Assembly: GCF_016583905.1 (NCBI RefSeq)
Contig: NZ_NRRY01000013.1
Coordinates: 43,486 to 107,485 of the forward strand
DNA from: Lamprobacter modestohalophilus
GTDB taxonomy: Bacteria > Pseudomonadota > Gammaproteobacteria > Chromatiales > Chromatiaceae
Direction of reading: 5' to 3'
Length of the DNA stretch: 64,000 nt
Notes under the pieces: model-generated
The model's database searches: none
What the model was told of the DNA's origin: nothing
What the model saw: only the letters and a program-made list of their open reading frames with translations
Shown here: positions 57,218-64,000 of the stretch, one piece after another
How the letters are laid out: each line of letters opens with the position of its first letter
Position numbering within the stretch: position 1 is the first letter of the stretch
Position numbers and translations under genes: made by a program

Positions 57218-59071
57218 ATGGATCAGCAAGGCGACGTTTTTCCGCATTGGACGCATCGGGTGATCGGTGATGATTCCAGCAACCGCGCGGCTGCGGCGCT
57301 GCTTCGCCGTTTGTTCCAGAGCGGACTGTTGCGCGAGTATCGTGCTTGCTTGTATCGAAACGGAGATATTCCCGGTGTGCGCCAGGCACTCCTGATCAAC
57401 CTCGGATCTCCGGTTGGTGATGCGGATGCCTTGGGGATGCAGCGAGCACTGTGGCTGGTCGAGCAAGACAACCGAAAACTCTTCTTGTACGGACAAGATC
57501 GTCGTTGCAGCCCGGCTCAAGTCGGTGGAGCGGTGTTGCACGGCAAGCCAGTGCTTGAGCCTGACTCCGACTGGATAAGCGCTTTAGCCAACTCCCTTGC
57601 TGCACGTGTGCTCAGAACTCAGGCACAGGGCGGAGCTTCTGTATCGACCCATCAAGCCACCACGCTCGGCCTTCTGGCGCGGGTCGAGCATGCCATTCTG
57701 CAAACCGCTATTGAGGCGTTCTCCAAGGGCTTGAACGCTGACACCTTGGCCATTCTGCGACATGAAGGTCATGGCAATTGGACGACCTATAACTTCTATC
57801 TGGACGCTGCGGGCAACCCTGATCGCAACCGACTTCAGGCAGCGCATAGCTTCCCATTCTTCAGTCAGGCACTGCGTGACGATTGGCGGCTGCGTCGAGA
57901 GGTTGACCGGGGTGTGCCGCTGTTGCGCACACTTGCCGAGGTCCATCAGATTCGCCCGCGCACGATCCAGCATTGTCGTCATTTCGAGCCCGCGAGGATC
58001 GGCCAGGATCATCGCAGTACGATGCTGCGCCAGCTCGATCAACTTCCAGCGGAATATCTCCCAAAGAGCGATGACGACCATCGCGTCTTCCAGGAACTTT
58101 GGCAGCCACTAGTCGATCTCGCGTGCGTACTTCAACGTGATGTGCTTGAACTCGCAGCGCCGTTTGCCCAGGGCTGGGGGCAGGGTCAACGAGTGTTAGC
58201 CAACAAGTTAGGCGCAGCGCTGGATTTCGATGCCATCTACGCATTTGCCCGTGCGACCTATCGCTATAGTGTCTATCCAGCGTTGAAGGCTGAGTTGGCG
58301 AAGCGCGGTCAGCCCGCTGACGTTGCGGAAGACCCCCCGCTGGCCTTCTTTGCAGCCTGGTTTGGTCAAGTCGGCTTGCGGCGTCTAGCGCAAATGGCCT
58401 TGCAGTGGCGCGATGCCTATCGGCAGTTCAGTTTGGAGCGGTTGGGCCTCCGTGGCGCAGAGGCGGCTGCTAGCTTGGACTGGCTTCCAGTTGTCGGGGG
58501 AGCAGCAGGTTACAGTCACGGCAACTATAGGGTCATCGAGTTGACTAGCCATCAGGCGCTGGAGTTAGAAGGGCGCGAGCAGGAGCACTGTGTCGCCAGC
58601 TATGCCGTGAAGTGCTTGACCGGAGACAGTGCGCTGTTCTCGATCCGAGAGCGAGCGACCGGCAAGATATTGTCGACCTTCGAGGTCGACCTTCGCCGTG
58701 ACAGACCCCTGTTGGTGAAGCACTATGCCCAAGGTAACCAAACACCTAAGCCCGCATTGCAGGCTGTTGCGGAACGCTTCGTGAAGCGGGTAATGGAGCC
58801 GACCCCGATTCAACGCATCGCAGCGGTTCGTGACGCGCGACGACGTGCTGGGGCGCCTGTTGTACACCGGCTCGATTCGCCGGATTCACAAGAGTCAGAG
58901 CTGACGGCACAGGAACAGCAGAGGTTGGCGGAGATGCTTGCATTTACGTATCCCGCAGAGGTGCAGCGCAGAGACGTAAGCCGGTACCTTGAACGCAAAG
59001 GATTGCTTAATCTGTTTATACGGACATCGGGAATTGATGCTGAGCAAGTCAAGATTGCGCATACAGCCTAG
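57218..59071 (+). CDS. PcfJ-domain protein
   Basis: 617 aa, soluble. Only residues about 440-530 resemble a known family, PcfJ: VIELTSHQALELEGREQEHCVASYA, then ALFSIRERATGKILSTFEV. The HC in EHCV is the conserved core. The first 420 residues are not recognised and contain several Arg- and His-rich helices. Function of the domain is unknown. The gene sits alone behind the RtcR-like activator and a sigma54 promoter, so it is probably made only when that activator sees its ligand. Confidence 0.7.
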   Translation: MDQQGDVFPHWTHRVIGDDSSNRAAAALLRRLFQSGLLREYRACLYRNGDIPGVRQALLINLGSPVGDADALGMQRALWLVEQDNRKLFLYGQDRRCSPAQVGGAVLHGKPVLEPDSDWISALANSLAARVLRTQAQGGASVSTHQATTLGLLARVEHAILQTAIEAFSKGLNADTLAILRHEGHGNWTTYNFYLDAAGNPDRNRLQAAHSFPFFSQALRDDWRLRREVDRGVPLLRTLAEVHQIRPRTIQHCRHFEPARIGQDHRSTMLRQLDQLPAEYLPKSDDDHRVFQELWQPLVDLACVLQRDVLELAAPFAQGWGQGQRVLANKLGAALDFDAIYAFARATYRYSVYPALKAELAKRGQPADVAEDPPLAFFAAWFGQVGLRRLAQMALQWRDAYRQFSLERLGLRGAEAAASLDWLPVVGGAAGYSHGNYRVIELTSHQALELEGREQEHCVASYAVKCLTGDSALFSIRERATGKILSTFEVDLRRDRPLLVKHYAQGNQTPKPALQAVAERFVKRVMEPTPIQRIAAVRDARRRAGAPVVHRLDSPDSQESELTAQEQQRLAEMLAFTYPAEVQRRDVSRYLERKGLLNLFIRTSGIDAEQVKIAHTA

Positions 59072-59373
59072 ACCGATCTTGCTGTTATCGCGTATAAAAA
59101 GCTATGACGTAACGTGGAGAGTTAAAATGTAACCGAAAAACTAAAACAGCGCGGTGAAAACTGCCAAAATCTCGCCTCACCCTTTGGGAGCTGTCCAGCG
59201 AAAGTAGACCTTGCCCATGACGTAACGCATGGGTTTATGCAAGCCTAACCTTTTCTCAGGTCTTGCAAAACAAAGCTGCAAAAGCAGCAACACAGCACAC
59301 ATCCGACAGTGAAAGCAGTACTTGCTGGTCAGCTCCACCTTTTCAACGCAGAGAAATCCAACCGATATTTAAA
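59072..59373. other. AT-rich non-coding leader of the reverse transcriptase gene
   Basis: 302 bases without a supported gene. Two short hairpins are visible: CCCATG-ACGTAACG-CATGGG (59214-59233) and GCTGC-AAAA-GCAGC (about 59275-59288). ATGACGTAACG occurs twice (59104 and 59217). A retron would carry its template RNA here, but I found no clear long inverted a1/a2 pair and no msd-like long stem by eye. The promoter of the operon should also lie in this stretch. Confidence 0.4.
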
Positions 59374-62019
59374 ATGGAGTTCACCACTACACCAAGCAGT
59401 CTAAATTCAAGGAAAGATCTCGCAGATTATATCGGGTTGCCATTAGGCGAACTAAATAACATACTCTATGCCGGAAATCGCAGCCGCTTTTACAAGGTAA
59501 AAATGATTCCGAAGGCTTCGGGGGGCGAGCGCAAACTGCATGCTATTTCAGGTGAACTAAAATCGCTGCAGAGGATGGCATTAGATAAGTTGCAAACAGA
59601 CTATCCACCAAGCCCTCGTGCGCATGGATTTGTGCCTGAGCGGAGTATTATTACCAACGCCCGTCACCACACTAACAAAAAACTCGTAATAAAACTTGAC
59701 CTGCTGGACTTTTTCCCGACCATTCATTATGGTCGGGTTGTCGGAATGTTTCAGAAGCCTCCGTTTAGCTTCGGTTACGAAGTAGCGAAAACACTTGCGC
59801 AGATTTCATGTTTGTCACAAGAGGAAGCTGGAATCCTTCCTCAAGGGGGCGCTATGGGTCCTTACATCGCGAACGTGATCTGTCGACGCATGGATAAACG
59901 ACTTGCTTCCGTTGCCCGCAATCATCGATGCAATTTCACGCGATATGCAGATGACCTGACATTTTCAACAAATGATGTTCGCCGGCTAGAAATTCCGCAA
60001 TTAATCACTGAGGTTTCTGGGATTGTTGAAAGCGAAGGATTTAAGGTAAACAGTGAAAAGACTCGAGTGCTGAGGCCATCTGATCGCCAAATTGTAACTG
60101 GAATTGTTGTAAACGATGGGCTCAATGTTCCGCGCAAATACATCAATAGCCTTAGAGCAATTCTGCATAACATGGAAAAAGAGGGGATTGAAAAGCAGCT
60201 CGTCAAAGGAAAGCTGTTTGGTGCCAATAATCCGAAAATTTCACGTCTAGAATTCGAACTGGTAGGCGAGGGATATCGTCTTGGGTCTCGGGCTTACAGT
60301 AAGGATGAGGCCGTCGATCTTTTCCTCAGGCATTTGCTTGGTCGCTTTGCCTTTGTGGGGCAAGTAGTCAACGCAAATGGGCAGCAAGAACGTCAAATTA
60401 AGTTCAAGCGTGTCATTCTCTACAAGCGGTTGCTAAAACGCTTTCACAGTTGTGTTATAGACCCTCGTAACAACGGACTTGGTAATGGACCTAAAAAATG
60501 CGCGCGAGCAATCGTCCGCATGATGAAACAGTATTCATCTTTTGATCAAGAATCAAAATGGGATCGCCGCATAAAAGAAGTAAGAAAATCTAAGCTTGAG
60601 TCATGGCAGCAATCTGGAGATGGACGGAAAGTTTGTAAGGCGCTAGATAGAATTAATAATTTATCAGATCTAAAGGTGTTTCTTGAAAACGAATCGAAGA
60701 GGGATATTCGCTACTGGTGGGTTTGCGGCCGAGATTTTGTAACAGATAAAGAGCAGGCTCTGAAATACGCGTCATATCCGCCAGTTGATTATCGGTGGAC
60801 TCGCCAAGTCTTGTGCGGAATCAAAAATACGCAAGGCAAGAATCTTGGTATTTTAACACATTACGGAGATGATGGACATGCAAACACTCCAGCAAAGTTG
60901 CTTGAGGTTCTGGCAGAGAATTACGAACCCTACTACTATTGGCTTCCAATACGGCTTAGGAAAATTATTGATCCAGTATCAGATGCGCTTCGAAACATAG
61001 TGTTACAAGATGGTGAAAATGCTTCGCTAGACAATTTTGGTGATATTCGGCTTGAGCCTGTAATTAAGACATTTAAGCTAGAGACTCGACTGTCAAACTC
61101 TGATCGAGCGGCAGATGGAACGTATATTTTTCAGCTTCTCAAAGATGCTCATGAGGCTGGCCAACGCCAGGCAAATAGAAAAGAAATAAAGTCGCTATCC
61201 TTGGTGATGCACCAAAAGATGCCAAGCAAGCAATACACTGTCGTTCCTTCTTTAAGGATCGCGCTGATTGATATTTTTCACTCTATGTACGTCAATAGTG
61301 AAAGCGATGGAATCAGTGTAGATACAAGGATAACTCATCGAAGATGTTTTCAGATTCGAGTAACAGGGCCTCTTCATCATCCTCTATTGTGTCGTCCGAG
61401 TCGGAATTTCGCACATGGTAAGCTGAGCCGCGCTGCGCGTGAACTATTCGGAATAGCAGGATATTGGATCTGTTCAACATTTGAAGATGGCCGTGAGTAT
61501 CGCATCGATATGCTTACCGGTAAGGCAGCGCTGATATCGAATGAGCATAAGCTGAGTTTCTCACATATCATCGTATTTCCAAACGACAATGACGAAATCG
61601 ATGAGTCAATCCATGGCGTTGAAGTAATAGACTCTGTTCCGGAAAACGCTCCGCAACAAAAAATACGCGTGTTGTTGATCGACAACAACGATCGAAGACG
61701 CGATGAAAATGTTAAACGATGGCGGGCTTTAAAAAATGTTGATATAAAAGCTGTTGCGAGAATCGATAGAGCTAGTTATGAGAAGCTTGATCTTGATTTG
61801 GTTCTGATTCATGAAAGTAACCCGGAAGTTGAAACAAACGAATTGGTCTTTGATGATCAGACACGCATCATCGTTTTCTCTAGTGGTAATAAAACGGAAG
61901 ACTGTGTAACGGATGAAGGGCTTTTTTATGTTTCTTCAATATTTCTGCAGAAAAATTTAGCAAAGTTAATCGATAAAATTGTTGTGGAGGGGCAGAAAGA
62001 CTGTGTGGATCTATCTTGA
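59374..62019 (+). CDS. Retron-like reverse transcriptase with long C-terminus and degenerate receiver domain
   Basis: 881 aa. The RT part (about 10-310) has a retron-type N-terminus (MIPKASGGERKLHAISGELK), NARHH at 95-99, catalytic Asp109 in KLDLLDFFPTI, LPQGGAMGP at 155, YADDLTFS with Asp193-Asp194, and VTGIVVN at 241. The first glycine block differs from LPQGAPTSP of retrons. Residues about 320-610 are unrecognised. Residues about 620-720 faintly recall a histidine-kinase ATPase domain without its Asn box (low confidence). Residues 763-873 look like a receiver that lost its sites (LLIDNNDRR; LVLIHES; IIVFSSG). ATG 59374 is preferred to TTG 59263. Codon use and base composition are AT-rich, unlike most of the window. 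Confidence 0.75.
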   Translation: MEFTTTPSSLNSRKDLADYIGLPLGELNNILYAGNRSRFYKVKMIPKASGGERKLHAISGELKSLQRMALDKLQTDYPPSPRAHGFVPERSIITNARHHTNKKLVIKLDLLDFFPTIHYGRVVGMFQKPPFSFGYEVAKTLAQISCLSQEEAGILPQGGAMGPYIANVICRRMDKRLASVARNHRCNFTRYADDLTFSTNDVRRLEIPQLITEVSGIVESEGFKVNSEKTRVLRPSDRQIVTGIVVNDGLNVPRKYINSLRAILHNMEKEGIEKQLVKGKLFGANNPKISRLEFELVGEGYRLGSRAYSKDEAVDLFLRHLLGRFAFVGQVVNANGQQERQIKFKRVILYKRLLKRFHSCVIDPRNNGLGNGPKKCARAIVRMMKQYSSFDQESKWDRRIKEVRKSKLESWQQSGDGRKVCKALDRINNLSDLKVFLENESKRDIRYWWVCGRDFVTDKEQALKYASYPPVDYRWTRQVLCGIKNTQGKNLGILTHYGDDGHANTPAKLLEVLAENYEPYYYWLPIRLRKIIDPVSDALRNIVLQDGENASLDNFGDIRLEPVIKTFKLETRLSNSDRAADGTYIFQLLKDAHEAGQRQANRKEIKSLSLVMHQKMPSKQYTVVPSLRIALIDIFHSMYVNSESDGISVDTRITHRRCFQIRVTGPLHHPLLCRPSRNFAHGKLSRAARELFGIAGYWICSTFEDGREYRIDMLTGKAALISNEHKLSFSHIIVFPNDNDEIDESIHGVEVIDSVPENAPQQKIRVLLIDNNDRRRDENVKRWRALKNVDIKAVARIDRASYEKLDLDLVLIHESNPEVETNELVFDDQTRIIVFSSGNKTEDCVTDEGLFYVSSIFLQKNLAKLIDKIVVEGQKDCVDLS

Positions 62020-63757
62020 GAATGAGCCAGATGAGCCAGGTTATCGAGTTAGTTTTGTTAAAGGTAAGAAAGGCTTTCGTATGCCTGTTTATTACGATGC
62101 AACATGTCGAATGTTAGTTGAGTCGTTTCCAAATGCTGATGGTATCGTGGTTCCTGATTTTGTAAGTGGATTGAAGTACGAAGTATGGCTCTTACTCCTA
62201 CAGTTACGTTTAGAGAAAACTAAATGCCTGCATTTGCTGCCGATTAAAATACGGTTTTTTGACGAAGATCGTTACTATCGATTTTGCGATAAATTTGAAG
62301 TAACTGATCAGAGTCTCAGGAATATTGGAGTGGTGTTAATTCCTCCAGACAAAATGCCGGGGTGGATTACTTCAGTTGCACCCAAGGACATTGCTGTACA
62401 GGAATTTCTTGCGAAAGAGTTGAGCAGGCCAAAGTTCACCGAAGGGAGGCACGACCAAGCAAATCGTTGGAGTCCCTATGTATTTCTCCGTGTGCTCGAA
62501 CAGGTTGATCCTTCTTTGGCAACGCGGCGGGAATCTGTAGAGAAAAGAATGTTTGAAGAGCCCTATCTCAAGCGTCTTGCTAATGATATTGAGGATAAAT
62601 TACCAAAAAAAATGCTTGATTCACTCAGGTCTGAGCGATCCTGGTTACAGAATAGATTATTTGATCATCAGTTTGAGAGAAAGATTCTCGTGGTAGAGGA
62701 TCGTCTGGAAGAAGGTTGGCGTGACGTCTATGAGGTAATGTTTGATTCCAAGCATCCTCGTATGTCTCTTCTGTGGGCCGTATCTGTAGATGAGGCTATT
62801 GAGAGGTTTTCAAAGGAGATAGCACTAATTGTCTTGGATGTGCGCCTTAATCCCAAAGATGAGCAGATGGCTACCGGTAGTAGTTATATTCCGACGGGTG
62901 TGATTTTGGCACAACAGTTTCGAAGGGAATCCCCAACAATCCCCATTCTTGCAGCGACTGCATCTAACAAGACATGGATTCTTGAGCCTCTGCTAAGAGA
63001 GGGCATTCAGGGATATTGGGTGAAGGAATCTCCAGAGCAAGCAGTTAACTTAAGGCTTGCCGCTCAAAATGTGTTGGATCTGTTTCAAAAGACGCGTGTG
63101 ATTCTGGAATGGTCTGATCGAACACGACCGTGGATAGAAGGCTTATACTCTATCGCACGGCAGGTGCAGGACAGCGATCTAAGGCAAGGTAAAATCCTTA
63201 ACGATAAAGCAAAGTCACTTCATGCACTTCTTGATCGGGCTTTTAGTCCTTTTAGTCGAGAATTGGATGATGGTTTACAACTCAATGTCGCTTTTTTAAT
63301 CCTTTTTTCTTGTATGAACGATCTGCGCGTCTGGTGTTGCAAGGTTGTAGATCTTGGCGATGGTGAAAAAGATTGGCTTCTTGTAAATGATCTCGGGGGC
63401 GGGTTGTTGCTAAGTAAAAGAAAGAAAGGGATGCGCAAGGGACAACCATTCTATAGCTTTGAGTGTGTTGGTAGACAGAGTTCGTCCGAGCATTTTCCAG
63501 ATACTGATGCATCACTGGAATTGATGATGCAACTCGGACTAGTAGAAAAAGCACGGATATTTCGTAAACTAAAGAACAATGTTCGCAATGCGCTTCCGCT
63601 GACACATGGTTTGAGCGATGCAAAGACAAGGACAGGGACAGACGCGGTAAATGCCTCAGATCTTGATTTATCTGAGATGCTTGGAATCTTACAGGCTGTT
63701 GTTAATTCTCGTTGCGATTTCTCTGATGAGCAATTGCCAAAGAATCTTTTGGACTAA
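62003..63757 (+). CDS. Receiver-domain protein coupled to the reverse transcriptase
   Basis: 584 aa. The start is GTG 62003 behind GGAGGGG (61986-61992); it overlaps the RT gene by 17 bases, so translation is coupled. Residues about 228-345 form a complete receiver domain: acidic pair Glu232-Asp233 in ILVVEDR, phospho-acceptor Asp279 in LIVLDVRL, Thr319 in LAATASN and Lys341 in YWVKES, at canonical spacing. The 220 residues before it and 240 after it are not recognised. No DNA-binding output domain and no membrane segment are seen. A partner histidine kinase is not coded nearby. AT-rich like the RT gene. Confidence 0.75.
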   Translation: MWIYLENEPDEPGYRVSFVKGKKGFRMPVYYDATCRMLVESFPNADGIVVPDFVSGLKYEVWLLLLQLRLEKTKCLHLLPIKIRFFDEDRYYRFCDKFEVTDQSLRNIGVVLIPPDKMPGWITSVAPKDIAVQEFLAKELSRPKFTEGRHDQANRWSPYVFLRVLEQVDPSLATRRESVEKRMFEEPYLKRLANDIEDKLPKKMLDSLRSERSWLQNRLFDHQFERKILVVEDRLEEGWRDVYEVMFDSKHPRMSLLWAVSVDEAIERFSKEIALIVLDVRLNPKDEQMATGSSYIPTGVILAQQFRRESPTIPILAATASNKTWILEPLLREGIQGYWVKESPEQAVNLRLAAQNVLDLFQKTRVILEWSDRTRPWIEGLYSIARQVQDSDLRQGKILNDKAKSLHALLDRAFSPFSRELDDGLQLNVAFLILFSCMNDLRVWCCKVVDLGDGEKDWLLVNDLGGGLLLSKRKKGMRKGQPFYSFECVGRQSSSEHFPDTDASLELMMQLGLVEKARIFRKLKNNVRNALPLTHGLSDAKTRTGTDAVNASDLDLSEMLGILQAVVNSRCDFSDEQLPKNLLD

Positions 63758-63907
63758 TTCCAGGGTGGAATGACGTATGATATCTCATCTTCCGATGCTC
63801 AGCGCAAATCAAAACGATACTCTCGCAGCGATTCAGGCTTTTGCGCGGAATGGAAAAGATTGTTGCATCCTAATACTACTTTGTTAGATTAATTCCGAGC
63901 CCCTGAC

Positions 63908-64000
63908 TCAACCAGTATCATTCGCGCTATCAGGATCATTTTCTCTGTAATGTCGCTCAATATCTTTACGTCGTTGTGCATGCCGAATATCCATCTGTGC
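63908..64000 (-). CDS. C-terminal fragment of an unknown gene at the right edge
   Basis: An open frame enters from the right edge and stops at TGA (63908-63910), giving a basic, charged C-terminus with MDIRHAQRRKDIERHYREND. It is convergent with the receiver gene. Too short to name. The 150 bases between the two stop codons (63758-63907) have no gene. Confidence 0.4.
   Translation of the reverse strand, partial: AQMDIRHAQRRKDIERHYRENDPDSANDTG

Noticed and set aside
59263..59373. Longer reverse transcriptase start at TTG 59263
   Set aside because: No ribosome site, no homology-like sequence before MEFTTTPSSLN. The RT N-terminus is complete from ATG 59374.
59374..60300. Group II intron or diversity-generating retroelement
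   Set aside because: No intron RNA domains V/VI or maturase domain, and no template/variable repeat pair was seen. The NAxxH and VTG motifs fit retron-type RTs better.
1..64000. CRISPR array, tRNA or rRNA genes
   Set aside because: No regularly spaced repeats of 24-40 bases and no cloverleaf or rRNA core sequences were recognised by eye. A tRNA scan would settle it.

Overview
The window looks like chromosomal DNA of a purple sulfur bacterium or a close gammaproteobacterial relative. It is GC-rich, it has gammaproteobacterial gene orders (xerD-dsbC, ispH, pqiABC, a glg cluster), and it shows an appetite for cobalamin and many large PAS/GGDEF sensor proteins. This assignment is inferred from gene content only. 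No rRNA, tRNA or CRISPR array was seen.

Layout. 1-5.5 kb: ycgN-like gene (partial), ogt, xerD, dsbC, dsbA and a secreted S9 peptidase. 5.5-12.3 kb (minus strand): a DUF89 protein with a zinc-ribbon partner, then a four-gene efflux operon of DUF1656, HlyD-type adaptor, FUSC pump and TolC-like outer-membrane lipoprotein. 12.3-14.2 kb: an unusual secreted Cache protein with a CheD-like C-terminus, lying between two decayed gene fragments (amidohydrolase, dacB). 14.2-19.7 kb: glycogen genes glgB, glgC, malQ. 19.9-21.9 kb: btaA-btaB for betaine lipid. 22-25.7 kb: a lipoprotein, yhbY, an acuI-type reductase and class I fumarase. 26-34.4 kb: three large sensory proteins (GGDEF, PAS-GGDEF-EAL, CheB-CheR-PAS). 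34.5-41.8 kb: a cobalamin riboswitch, btuB, cobU, a thioredoxin-fold DUF255 protein, a DUF808 membrane protein and cobS. 42-50.6 kb: pqiABC and an RND adaptor-pump pair. 50.6-54.6 kb: a membrane Cache protein with an AlbA_2/Schlafen-type domain, thiO and ispH.

The last 9 kb is accessory and looks like a defence or conflict region. It starts with a HepT/MntA toxin-antitoxin pair whose diagnostic motifs are intact. Next is a sigma54 activator with an RtcR-type CARF sensor domain. A sigma54-type promoter begins at the base after its stop codon and points at a PcfJ-domain protein. Last comes a visibly AT-rich two-gene operon: a retron-like reverse transcriptase with a very long C-terminus ending in a degenerate receiver domain, translationally coupled to a protein with a complete receiver domain. 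I do not recognise this reverse transcriptase-receiver pair as a described system, and it is the best candidate for something new.

Repeats. Two copies of a roughly 230-bp palindromic non-autonomous element (8369-8596 and, inverted, 22536-22771) have matching ends and 8-9 bp target duplications. A 131-bp hairpin lies in front of the fumarase gene. An 18-bp palindrome occurs in two intergenic regions. Several unrelated genes carry short in-frame tandem repeat expansions.
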